The notes under the pieces: model-generated
Databases searched by the model: none
Told to the model about the DNA's origin: nothing
Seen by the model: only the letters and a program-made list of their open reading frames with translations
Made by a program: the position numbers and the translations under genes
Part shown: positions 48,477 through 55,483 of the stretch, one piece after another
How the letters are laid out: each line of letters opens with the position of its first letter
Numbering within the stretch: position 1 is the first letter of the stretch
Source of the DNA: Micromonospora okii
Lineage (GTDB): Bacteria > Actinomycetota > Actinomycetes > Mycobacteriales > Micromonosporaceae
Length of the DNA stretch: 64,000 nt
Direction: 5' to 3'
NCBI RefSeq assembly: GCF_020884795.1
Contig: NZ_BBZF01000024.1
Coordinates: 151,523 to 215,522 of the forward strand

Positions 48477-48896
48477 GCCCACCCCCGAGCGGTTGCCCGC
48501 AGCCTCCCGAAGCGCCGTGCTGACGATGTTGCGGCGACGGTTCTTCTTCGGCCACCAGTGCACGTACGTCTCCAACGTGATCCGCAGGCTGGAGTGCCGT
48601 AGCGCGTTCTGCACGTCGGTCGGGTCGGCACCCGAGGTGATCAGACGCGTCGCGAAGTAGTGCCGCAGGGAGTGAAACGTGCCCTCGTCGGGCCAGCCCG
48701 CCGCCCGGCGCCAACCACGCCACAGGTCGGACCAACGCTGATCATGAATCGGCCTGCCCTGTTCGTCGGTGAACAGCAGCGGGACCGCCCGCCGCTTCGC
48801 CGGCTTCCCCGGGTCGGGTGTCCCGGCGGTGATGTCGGCCAGCTCGACCAACGCGGGCGGGTACTTGCGGACGTGTTCCGCGAGCACCAGCGCCAC
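48465..48896 (-). pseudogene. Tyrosine integrase, C-terminal catalytic part only
   Basis: The 143 residues left include HSLRHYFATRLITSGADPTD (the H-x-x-R box), LRHSSLRITLETYVHW with the second His and the Tyr nucleophile. The SAM-like DNA-binding domain and the first catalytic Arg are missing. The frame can be followed a few codons further upstream to about 48925, where similarity ends. It lies next to attL in the usual orientation but cannot be active. Confidence 0.85.
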
Positions 48897-49517
48897 ATGG
48901 TCGTCAAGGGCGGGCCTGCGGCCCGCCGCCGTGTTCGCGCCGGGGCGCGCGTGCGGCCTGGCGGCCGGTCACGCCCCGGCGCACGGCGTATCAGGGGAGC
49001 CCTTGACAGCCGCAGTGCAGCTCCACGGCCGATTGGGCTAACCCCTCGTGTGCCCCGGCGTCAGAACGGGCCGCCGCCGGGGACTGAGCGCCGAGAATGA
49101 CGCGCGGGGCAGGACCGGCAAGCCCCAAGCATGGGGGCGGCGTCTGCGGTGTCCGAGCAGACGACCCCTGTGCCAGCTCCTACCGAGTCCGGGTCAGGTC
49201 AAACCCTGCGCCTGGAAGGGGGTGGGCAGCCGCCGGGGTCGGGGCGATCGGCCAGGAGCCGACTCCGCGCCTGGTCGCGGTTTAGGTCAAGAGCGCCGCT
49301 GTGGCGGTGTCCGCCGGGTGCCGGACCGTGACACGAAAGCCGACCCCGACCCCGGGCGCCCATCAGATCGACGGGCAGAGTGCAGGCCCGCCAGCCTGAC
49401 GAAGATCTCCCGTTTGTTGACAGCGTTGCCCCGCTCATCGAGCTGGTAGCCCGTCAGCCACACCCAGCCTGGATAGGTGGCTTGAGGTGAGGTTCCCCCC
49501 GGGATGTGGACACCGGG
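48897..49517. other. Island segment without recognisable gene
   Basis: The roughly 600 bases between the integrase remnant and the transposase remnant contain no frame I can assign. On the minus strand around 49360-49460 one reads GYQLDERGNAVNKREIFVRL, which looks like a real protein fragment but which I cannot name. The rest is probably decayed. Confidence 0.5.
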
Positions 49518-50035
49518 TTATGCCGCGACCTGATGCAGCGTAGTCGGCGCAAGGGTCTGTTCGTAATCGGCGGGGCTGAGGTAGCCGAGTGCGGAGTGGC
49601 GGCGCCGGTGGTTGTAGAAGGCGATCCACCGGAACATGTCGCGGCGGGCATCAGTCTCGGATGTCCAGCGTCGGCGGTCGACGTCCAACTCTCGCTTCAG
49701 GGTGGCGAAGAACGACTCGGCCAGGGCGTTGTCGTACGACGAGCCGGTGCGCCCCATCGAGCGGCGGATGCCGTGCCGTTGGCAGGCGTCGGCGAAGTCA
49801 CCGCTGCCGTATTGGGCGCCCCTGTCCGAGTGGAAGATCACGCCGTCGACCTGGCCGGCGCGGGCGGCGGCTGCGGCGTCCAAGGCGTCGATGACCAGTT
49901 CCGCGCGCATGTGGGTGTTGATCGACCAGCCGATCAGGCGGCGGGTGGCGATGTCGATGACCGTGGCCAGGTAGAGCCAGCCGCCACCGACGCGCAGGTA
50001 GGTGATGTCGCCGCACCACCGCTGGTCGGGTGCGG
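49518..50035 (-). pseudogene. IS3-family transposase OrfB remnant
   Basis: Reading upstream from the stop, the frame runs RWCGDITYLRVGGGWLYLAT (first catalytic Asp), HSDRGAQYGSGDF (second Asp), SYDNALAESFFATLKRE (catalytic Glu) and FYNHRRRHSALGYLSPADYE. The DDE core is complete, but the N-terminal part of OrfB and all of OrfA are missing. The 5' side breaks off at about 50036 into a GntR-like sequence. TGAGGTTCCCCCC near 49488 may be the remaining IS end. Confidence 0.85.
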
Positions 50036-50038
50036 TCG

Positions 50039-50143
50039 TACGGCCTGGCGCGCGGCACGATCCTGCACACGGTTCGGGTGTTGGTCGCTGAGGACCTGGT
50101 CTACGTGGTGCCCGGGAAGGGCACGTTCGTAAAGCCGCACTGA
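50039..50143 (+). pseudogene. GntR-family regulator fragment
   Basis: The 34 residues YGLARGTILHTVRVLVAEDL, then VYVVPGKGTFVKPH and a stop, are the end of a GntR winged-helix domain. The 5' part was lost at the IS junction. The opposite strand holds a 51-codon frame (50101-50256) beginning MIDRPHPDVVW whose status I cannot judge. Confidence 0.7.
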
Positions 50144-50407
50144 ATAGAGCGCAGGCCGCCGACGAACGAGGTGTGACAGGTTGCCTTGTCGCCCTGGGTG
50201 TCGGCCGTCAGCACCGGAGTGAGCCAGACGACATCGGGATGCGGACGATCGATCATTACGTTGAGTGACGACGGACCGTTTCTGGCGGCGTCCTGATCTG
50301 CCGATGACCGGTCGTCGTTGCTTCAGAGTTCCGCTGCCCGTGATCGGCGGCTGGGTCGCGCGAAAAGACCGAGCATCGACGGCGCAGATCGTGCCAGGAT
50401 GCTCGGC
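50144..50407. other. Lower-GC spacer before the island methyltransferase
   Basis: No assignable gene on the plus strand. The bases before 50408 should contain the promoter of the methyltransferase. The opposite-strand frame mentioned for the GntR fragment covers part of it. Confidence 0.4.
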
Positions 50408-51175
50408 ATGTCTGGTCGCGCACTGAGCTTCGGAGCGATGGCGGAAGCATACGAACGGTTCCGGCCGGGGTATCCCGTGGAGCTTTTCGACATGGTGATG
50501 ACGTACGCGGGTCAGCCGGTTCGGACTGCCCTCGAGATTGGCGCTGGGACAGGCAAAGCAACCCGCCTGTTCGCTCACCGGGGGCTCACGGTCACCGCGA
50601 CCGATCCTGACGGGGCCATGCTCGCCGAGCTGCGTAAGCACGTGCCAGCAAACGTCAAGACCGTGCAAGCCGCGTTCGAGGACTTGCGACCGGGCGAGAG
50701 CTACGGGCTGGTTTATGCGGCAGCGGCGCTGCATTGGACGAACCCGGAGAGTCGGTGGTCGCGCATGGCCGCGCTGCTGAAGCCGGGTGGCGTGTTTGCC
50801 TCGTGCGGTGGACCAGTCCGGCTGGCTGACCCGGCGGTGGAGGAGGCTGTGCGCGCGGCCCGGGCACCGTTCTTGGAGAGCGACGAGGTTCCGTCTCCAG
50901 ATGGGACGCCTCTGGGACATGACATGCAGTGGCCGGGTACGGAGCTCCAACGGTCTGAGTGGTTCGCCGATGTTCAGCAGTCCATGATCGAGCGGCGCTT
51001 GACGATGAGTGCTCGCGACTACGTTGGCCATCTCTCGACCATCTCGGCTTATCTCGTATTGCCGGCCTCCGAGCAAGAGCAGGTATATAGCCGGATCATG
51101 CAGGTCCTGCCTGAGACGGTCGAGATTGCCGCCGACATCACCCTCCATCTCGCGCGGCGGCGCTGCGAGAGGTAG
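50408..51175 (+). CDS. Class I SAM-dependent methyltransferase (island cargo)
   Basis: A 255-residue enzyme with LSFGAMAEAYERFRPGYP at the start, TALEIGAGTGKATRLFA as SAM motif I and VTATDPDGAMLAEL as motif II. YGLVYAAAALHWTNPESRWS and LLKPGGVFASCGGP follow, as in small-molecule methyltransferases related to the TAM/UbiE group. ATG 50408 gives the usual N-terminus. It is the only intact gene of the island, and codon use is less GC-biased than in the flanking chromosome, supporting recent transfer. Substrate is unknown. Confidence 0.85.
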   Translation: MSGRALSFGAMAEAYERFRPGYPVELFDMVMTYAGQPVRTALEIGAGTGKATRLFAHRGLTVTATDPDGAMLAELRKHVPANVKTVQAAFEDLRPGESYGLVYAAAALHWTNPESRWSRMAALLKPGGVFASCGGPVRLADPAVEEAVRAARAPFLESDEVPSPDGTPLGHDMQWPGTELQRSEWFADVQQSMIERRLTMSARDYVGHLSTISAYLVLPASEQEQVYSRIMQVLPETVEIAADITLHLARRRCER

Positions 51176-51543
51176 TGCCTCGATAAATCAGATGTCCCCC
51201 TGCCAACGGTCATCCGGATCTGCCGCGATCCGGGCGTTGGCCGACTGCTGCCGGTAACTGAGCGTAGGCCTTGATGCGGAGGCTGGCTGGGCCGATGGCC
51301 AGCGGCATGCTGCTTCTCGGAGCGGGCGGATCTTTGTACGTCAGCGCGTACCTGACGCTGTAGCGGAATCCGTACGCCGAAAGCTCGATCAAGTTCGATG
51401 CTCTGGCATGATCATCGGGCACAGATCCGGCACAACTGAGCCCGGAAGCGCCTGTAAAACGTCGAGAGACGCTGAGGACTCCAGCCCTGATCAGGGGCCA
51501 GATCTGCCCGATTCTGGATGATCTTTACTTGGCCCAAGGCATT
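51176..51543. other. Right end of island, non-coding
   Basis: No recognisable gene. It holds the right copy of the 31-bp repeat (51418-51448) and a palindrome CCCTGATCAGGG near 51486. The sequence is AT-richer than the chromosome. Confidence 0.5.
51418..51448. repeat. 31-bp direct repeat, right copy
   Basis: Same sequence as 48446-48476 except one base (C to G), same orientation, lying about 96 bases before attR. Confidence 0.85.
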
Positions 51544-51573
51544 AGGGGTTCAAATCCCCTCAGCTCCACCCAG
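51544..51573 (+). other. attR: duplicated 3' end of tRNA-Ala
   Basis: Exact 30-bp copy of 48376-48405, without the rest of a tRNA. It marks the right junction of the island. Confidence 0.9.
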
Positions 51574-51576
51574 TTC

Positions 51577-51611
51577 AAAGGCCGTTTCCGATAAGTCGGA
51601 GACGGCCTTTC
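51577..51611 (+). terminator. Probable original terminator of tRNA-Ala, displaced by the island
   Basis: AAAGGCCGTTTCCGA and TCGGAGACGGCCTTT form a stem with one mismatch around a short loop, followed by CGGG. It lies four bases beyond attR, the distance at which a tRNA terminator would have stood before insertion. Confidence 0.7.
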
Positions 51612-51717
51612 GGGTCTTGGGCGGCAGTCGGGCGGGCCCGTTCCGCTGAGAGGCCGTCGGCCCCGTGGCTGCCCGGAGGGCAGGTCCCGCCGGCGCGAGG
51701 CCCTGCCCCCTCGATCA

Positions 51718-52353
51718 TCAGGCGCGCCGCTCTCCGGCCCCGGCTCGCAGGTCCGTCGCGGTCGCGGCGATCGCGGCTTGCGGTCGATGGGTGTCGTCGC
51801 CGGGCCTCCGGAGGCGCTCGACCTCTGTGAAGCCCGCCCGCGCCAGCCGTTCGGAAAGTTCGTCGGCGGGCCAGCGGTAGGCCGTCACGACCTTGTGGTC
51901 GAAGGCGGCGACCTCGTCGCCGTCGAAGAACCCGACCACCAGGGCCCCGGACGGGGCCATCGCTCGCCGGAACTCGGCCAGTACGCCGTCGAGGTCCTGC
52001 GGCGGCAGGTGGATCAACGAGTAGTAGGCCAGGATGCCGTGGACCGAGTGGTCCGCGACGTCGAGGTTGGTCATCGACCCGAGGCGGAACTCGACAGTCG
52101 GGTGGGTGGTCGCGGCGTGGGCGATGAACTCGGGGACGACGTCGATGCCCGCCGCGTCGGAGCCGAGCGACCGGAGGTGCGCGGTGAGGTGACCGGGCCC
52201 GCAGCCGAGATCGAGCACCCGGCCGGGCCGGTTCGACAGGTGACGCCCGATGAGGGCGAGGTCGTCGGCGGGCACCTGCCCGGTCGTGCCGAACAGCTCG
52301 ATGTAGAGATCCGCGACGGAGGCGTACGCCCGCTGGACCTGCTCCACGTTCAT
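51718..52353 (-). CDS. Class I SAM-dependent methyltransferase
   Basis: The 211-residue protein starts VQRAYASVADLYIELFG and has RVLDLGCGPGHLTAHL (SAM motif I), AGIDVVPEF (motif II) and GILAYYSLIHLPPQDLDGVLAEF with an MAPSGALVVGFFDG end region. This is a small-molecule methyltransferase of the UbiE type. ATG 52353 follows TACAGT by six bases, so the message is leaderless and an upstream in-frame extension is unlikely. Substrate is unknown. Confidence 0.88.
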   Translation of the reverse strand: MNVEQVQRAYASVADLYIELFGTTGQVPADDLALIGRHLSNRPGRVLDLGCGPGHLTAHLRSLGSDAAGIDVVPEFIAHAATTHPTVEFRLGSMTNLDVADHSVHGILAYYSLIHLPPQDLDGVLAEFRRAMAPSGALVVGFFDGDEVAAFDHKVVTAYRWPADELSERLARAGFTEVERLRRPGDDTHRPQAAIAATATDLRAGAGERRA

Positions 52354-52365
52354 CGCGCGACTGTA
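52354..52365 (-). promoter_or_regulatory. Leaderless promoter of methyltransferase
   Basis: TACAGT (minus strand, 52360-52365), six bases, ATG 52353. Confidence 0.6.
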
Positions 52366-52436
52366 AGCCCTGCGCCGTGTCCCGGGGGCCCGCACGCGCC
52401 GTCCCGGCGGGATGCCGCTCCGATTCCCAGAACCTA

Positions 52437-52474
52437 TTGACAATCGATAGAATCAAAGCGATATTCGATATATG
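52437..52474 (+). promoter_or_regulatory. Consensus promoter of DUF2975/XRE operon with operator-like repeats
   Basis: TTGACA (52437-52442), a 17-base spacer and GATATT (52460-52465) make a near-consensus promoter ending six bases before the ATG. ATCGATAGAATC and GATATTCGAT within it are imperfect inverted repeats and could bind the XRE protein encoded by the second gene. Confidence 0.65.
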
Positions 52475-52951
52475 GTTACGGAGCGTCGAGCGGTCGCGCC
52501 GCTCAGAGTCTTCCTCGTGCTGTTGTTCGGCATCCTGGTGATGTTGCAGACCTTCTCGCTGCCCGGGCAGTTCGCCCACATGGCCCGGGAGTCCCCGGAC
52601 CTCGCCCACCTCCGGTGGCCGATGACCGCCGTCACGGTTTTCTGGGTGCTCTGCGTCCAGGCGGTGGTCGTGTGCACCTGGCGGCTGCTCACCCTCGTGC
52701 AGAGGGACCGCATCTTCAGCGACGCCGCCCTGGTCTGGGTGGACGCGATCGTGTGGTCGATCGCCGCCGCCTGGGTGGTGCTGCTGGGCGTGTTCCTCTA
52801 CGTCGGCTTCCAGGCCGACGACCCGGGACTGCCGCTGCTGCTGTTCCTGCTGCTGGTGGGGGTCGCCGCGCTGGGGCTGCTGATGGTGGTGATGCGGGCG
52901 CTGCTGCGGCAGGCCACCACGCTGCGGACCGACATGGAGGCGGTGATCTGA
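52472..52951 (+). CDS. DUF2975 membrane protein
   Basis: The 159-residue protein has four membrane helices: LRVFLVLLFGILVMLQTF, MTAVTVFWVLCVQAVVVCTW, VWSIAAAWVVLLGVFLYVGF and LLLFLLLVGVAALGLLMVVM. LLTLVQRDRIFSDAAL between helices two and three is typical of DUF2975. Such genes are regularly followed by a YozG-like XRE regulator, as here. Function is unknown. Confidence 0.85.
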   Translation: MVTERRAVAPLRVFLVLLFGILVMLQTFSLPGQFAHMARESPDLAHLRWPMTAVTVFWVLCVQAVVVCTWRLLTLVQRDRIFSDAALVWVDAIVWSIAAAWVVLLGVFLYVGFQADDPGLPLLLFLLLVGVAALGLLMVVMRALLRQATTLRTDMEAVI

Positions 52952-53157
52952 TGCCCATCGTCGTCCGCATCGACGTCGAGCTGGCGAAACGCAAGATGAG
53001 CGTCGGCGAGTTCGCCGAGCGCGTCGGGCTCACCCCGGCCAACGTGGCGGTGCTCAAGAACGGCCGCGCCAAGGCCGTCCGCTTCAGCACCCTGGAGGCG
53101 ATGTGTCGGGTGCTCGACTGCCAGCCCGGCGACCTCCTCGAATGGGTCGAGGAATGA
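52951..53157 (+). CDS. YozG-like XRE-family regulator
   Basis: A 68-residue Cro/CI-type helix-turn-helix protein: VELAKRKMSVGEFAERVGLT, ANVAVLKNGRAKAVRFSTLE and the conserved CRVLDCQPGDLLEW. Its ATG shares a base with the stop codon of the DUF2975 gene (TGATG), so both are made together. It probably binds the inverted repeats in its own operon promoter. Confidence 0.9.
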   Translation: MPIVVRIDVELAKRKMSVGEFAERVGLTPANVAVLKNGRAKAVRFSTLEAMCRVLDCQPGDLLEWVEE

Positions 53158-53168
53158 GAGGGGCAGCC

Positions 53169-53336
53169 ATGAAGTACGTCCTCGGCCTGGTCGTCGTCCT
53201 CGCCGTCGCGGCCGGCGTCGCCGGCATCGTGCACGGGGAGGCCGACGACTCCCCGGGCCTCCAGCTCCTGGGTGCCGTGCTCGTCGTCGGCGCGGTCGCG
53301 TTCGGCGTACGGCTCGCGCGCGGCAGGTGGCGGTAG
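53169..53336 (+). CDS. 55-residue membrane protein
   Basis: Two hydrophobic stretches (YVLGLVVVLAVAAGVAGIV and LQLLGAVLVVGAVAFGVRL) with a short acidic loop GEADDSPG between them. GAGAGGGG precedes the ATG. It is the third gene of the DUF2975 operon, 11 bases after the XRE gene, and is unlike anything I can name. Confidence 0.7.
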   Translation: MKYVLGLVVVLAVAAGVAGIVHGEADDSPGLQLLGAVLVVGAVAFGVRLARGRWR

Positions 53337-53360
53337 GTCCGTCCCGGGCCACCTGTGCAA

Positions 53361-53390
53361 CGGAGGCCGCCCCCGTCGGGGCGGCCTCCG
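53361..53390. terminator. Bidirectional terminator
   Basis: CGGAGGCCGCCCC and its perfect complement 53378-53390 with a 4-base loop, between the DUF2975 operon and the convergent DUF4352-like gene. Confidence 0.8.
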
Positions 53391-53426
53391 CCGAGGAACG
53401 AGCCGCGCGGCCTACGGCACCGGGGC

Positions 53427-54488
53427 CTACGGCTTCCAGGATCCCGCGGTCTCCAGCCTGTGCCGGTACTCCATGACGCCGTCCTTGTCCGCCACGTCGA
53501 AGGTCACGCTGCCGGTGCGCTTGCTGCCCTCCGGCAGGTTCACGCCCGAGTCGAGCAGGTCGCCGCAGCCGGCGAGCGCGCTCGCGAGCCCGTTCTGCGT
53601 GGTGCCGTCGGTGGCCACCCACTGGAAGTAGAACGGGTTGATCGACATCCTGCCCTTCTTCACGGTCGCGGTCACGTCCGCCGTCAGGTAGAGGCCCTTG
53701 TCGGGATCGGGCGAGTAGGACCGGCAGCCCTTGGTCGAGGTGCGGAACCGCAGCACCGTGATCTCCAGGGTGCCGTCCTCGTCGTCGATGACCAGGGTCT
53801 CGCCGGCCTTCAGGTTGAAGGCCCTGCCGCTGCTCGGGCGGGTGGGGGAGACCGGGCCGGCCACTCCGGGTCGGTCCGGGGCGCTGGTCAGCCAGGGCTG
53901 GGGCCGATCGGCCTTCTTCGCGGCCTCGTCGATGCCCTTGCCGATCACCACGATGCCGCAGACGCAGCAGAGCAGTGCCAGCACCGCCACGACGGCCAGG
54001 GTGATGAAGACGGGCTTCGCGCTGCTGCTCTTGCCCGGGCCGTGCGGGTAGCCGGGGCCGCCCGGCGGGTACGGCGGGAACGGCGCTTTCGAGACGGGCG
54101 GGTACGGCGCGCCGGACACCGGCGGGTAGGCCGCGCCCGGGGGCGGCGGTGGGTAGGCCGCGCCCGGCGGGTAGGCGGCGCCCAGGTCAGGTGCCTGGTA
54201 GGCCGCACCCGGCTGGTAGCCCGCGTCCGGTGCGAGCGGCGCGGAGAAGGGCCCCGGCTGTGGGTACGGCGAGCCGGAGATCGGCGGGTACGGCGAGCCG
54301 GAGGCTGGTTGCGGGGCGCCGCTGACCGGCGGTGGCGTCCACGGCGCGCCGGAGACCGGCGGTTGCGGGGTGGTCGGCGGGGGCAGGGGTGCGGTCGGGT
54401 CGGCCGGCCAGTGCGGAGCCGGGGCGGTCGGGTCCGGGCTCGGCTGGTAGGGGTCCTGCGGCCCGTAGGGGGGCTGGGGGTGACTCAC
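53427..54488 (-). CDS. DUF4352-like lipidless surface protein with Pro-rich repeats
   Basis: The 353-residue protein has a ~150-residue cytosolic N-terminus of Pro/Tyr/Gly repeats (AAYPPGAAYPPPPPGAAYPP, SGAPYPPVS) and one membrane helix (KPVFITLAVVAVLALLCCVCGIVVIG). An exported beta domain resembling DUF4352 follows (VIDDEDGTLEITVLRFRTST, NPFYFQWVATDGTTQNGL). Such domains (Telomere-silencing/MPT63-like immunoglobulin fold) occur on actinobacterial surfaces. GTG 54488 has GAGGAG upstream. Confidence 0.75.
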   Translation of the reverse strand: MSHPQPPYGPQDPYQPSPDPTAPAPHWPADPTAPLPPPTTPQPPVSGAPWTPPPVSGAPQPASGSPYPPISGSPYPQPGPFSAPLAPDAGYQPGAAYQAPDLGAAYPPGAAYPPPPPGAAYPPVSGAPYPPVSKAPFPPYPPGGPGYPHGPGKSSSAKPVFITLAVVAVLALLCCVCGIVVIGKGIDEAAKKADRPQPWLTSAPDRPGVAGPVSPTRPSSGRAFNLKAGETLVIDDEDGTLEITVLRFRTSTKGCRSYSPDPDKGLYLTADVTATVKKGRMSINPFYFQWVATDGTTQNGLASALAGCGDLLDSGVNLPEGSKRTGSVTFDVADKDGVMEYRHRLETAGSWKP

Positions 54489-54568
54489 CGTACTCCTCGG
54501 CACCTCATGGCGGTCTCGAACGCCCTGACGGTATCGTCGCCGGCCAAATCGCGGTCACCGCCACCGGC

Positions 54569-55225
54569 TCAGCGCGGTGACAACACGGCGGCGCTGCGGA
54601 CCAGGTCGGCGTCGACCGAGAACCGGCCGGTGACCGTCGCGGGTGGATCGGGCACCGGGGCCGCGTCCAGCCGAGCGGGGGCGATCCGGGCCGTGAACAG
54701 CCCGGACTCCGGGTCGAGCGTGACCCGGGCGTCGTGGAAGTCGAGCCACGTGCCGACGACCGGGTGCCACACCTTGTAGATCGTCTCCTTGACGCTGAAG
54801 AGCACCGCCGCCCAGGAGATCCCGCCGGGCAGCCGCGCGCAGTCGTCCCACTCCTCGGGCAGGCCGACCAGCCGGCGTACCCCTGCGTTCAGTTCCCGGT
54901 GCCGCTCGGCGTCCATGCCCACGGAGCGCACCTCGTCGGCGCGGGCCACGGCGGCTGCGCAGTAGCCCGGGGTGTGCGTGATGGTGCCGACCACCCCGGC
55001 CGGCCAGACCGGCGCGCGGTTCGGCGCGGACGGAACCGCGACCGCCGGCACGCCGAGCCGGGCGAGCGCGCGCCGGGCGCAGACCCGCCCGGCGGTGAAG
55101 TCCCGGCGACGGCTCTCCACCGCCCGCTCACCGAGGCAGGCCCCTTCCTCGGGCAGCAGCTCGCCGCGCCAGTCGTCGGGGCCGGCGACGGCCACCGCGA
55201 CCTCGGGCGGCAGCAGGTCACGCAC
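54569..55225 (-). CDS. 4'-phosphopantetheinyl transferase, Sfp/EntD type
   Basis: A 218-residue enzyme that loads the phosphopantetheine arm onto carrier proteins of NRPS/PKS systems. TITHTPGYCAAAVA, GMDAERH (Mg2+ Asp and Glu) and FSVKETIYKVWHPVVG are the P1-P3 motifs of EntD-like transferases. No carrier protein or synthase lies in the window, so it probably serves clusters elsewhere. The GTG start lies within the end of a short upstream reading frame. Confidence 0.9.
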   Translation of the reverse strand: MRDLLPPEVAVAVAGPDDWRGELLPEEGACLGERAVESRRRDFTAGRVCARRALARLGVPAVAVPSAPNRAPVWPAGVVGTITHTPGYCAAAVARADEVRSVGMDAERHRELNAGVRRLVGLPEEWDDCARLPGGISWAAVLFSVKETIYKVWHPVVGTWLDFHDARVTLDPESGLFTARIAPARLDAAPVPDPPATVTGRFSVDADLVRSAAVLSPR

Positions 55226-55289
55226 GCCGGGCCACCGGGACGACCGTTGCGCCCCCCGTGGCGGGGCCGGGCAGGTACCGGATGCTCAT
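55218..55289 (-). CDS. 23-codon upstream reading frame overlapping the PPTase start
   Basis: ATG 55289 lies eight bases after TACGTT, so it would be the first codon of a leaderless message. The frame encodes MSIRYLPGPATGG and ten more residues and ends with a TGA at 55218-55220. The PPTase GTG (55223-55225) lies inside the last codons, an 8-base overlap. Ribosomes ending here could restart on the PPTase, which has no ribosome site of its own. Confidence 0.5.
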   Translation of the reverse strand: MSIRYLPGPATGGATVVPVARRA

Positions 55290-55303
55290 CGAGGCCGAAC
55301 GTA
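55290..55303 (-). promoter_or_regulatory. Leaderless promoter of upstream frame and PPTase
   Basis: TACGTT on the minus strand (55298-55303), eight bases, ATG 55289. Confidence 0.5.
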
Positions 55304-55349
55304 CCGCAGCCGGGCGACACCCCGACACCCCCGCCTCGTGCCGGCCGCC

Positions 55350-55440
55350 GGCCCGCCTCGCGCCATGGTCAGCTCGCGCCGGCCCCCTCGTGTCGTGGTC
55401 AACTCGCACCGGCCCGCCTCGTGCCGTGGTCAACCCGCCC
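55350..55440. repeat. Three ~30-bp tandem units
   Basis: Units beginning GGCCCGCCTCG and containing TGGTCAACTCGCACC start at 55350, 55381 and 55411. They lie between the PPTase promoter and the terminator of the secreted operon. Confidence 0.7.
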
Positions 55441-55444
55441 TGCG

Positions 55445-55477
55445 CCGGTGGCCGCCCCGGTGCGGGGCGGCCACCGG
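55445..55477. terminator. Terminator of the VWA operon
   Basis: CCGGTGGCCGCCCC (55445-55458) and the perfect complement 55464-55477 with a 5-base loop, just after the stop of the minus-strand gene at 55484. Confidence 0.8.
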
Positions 55478-55483
55478 ACCGGT

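Larger units (their letters stand above)
48376..51573 (+). mobile_element. Decayed 3.2-kb integrative element in tRNA-Ala
   Basis: The element is bounded by a 30-bp direct repeat of the tRNA 3' end. It contains a truncated integrase next to attL, an IS3-type transposase remnant, a GntR fragment and an intact methyltransferase. No replication, transfer or capsid genes remain. A 31-bp repeat near each end suggests that it is the scar of more than one related insertion. Base composition is lower in GC from about 50140 to 51540. Confidence 0.88.

Noticed and set aside
48123..48602. Open frame running through tRNA-Ala into the island
   Set aside because: It crosses a certain tRNA and an integrase in the opposite sense, and has no conserved sequence.
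49487..50035. Intact IS3-type insertion sequence
   Set aside because: OrfA, the N-terminus of OrfB and one end are missing; it cannot move by itself.
54569..55225. Marker of a biosynthetic gene cluster
   Set aside because: The PPTase stands alone; no carrier protein, synthase, tailoring enzyme or resistance gene lies nearby, and the flanking genes are secreted or membrane proteins.
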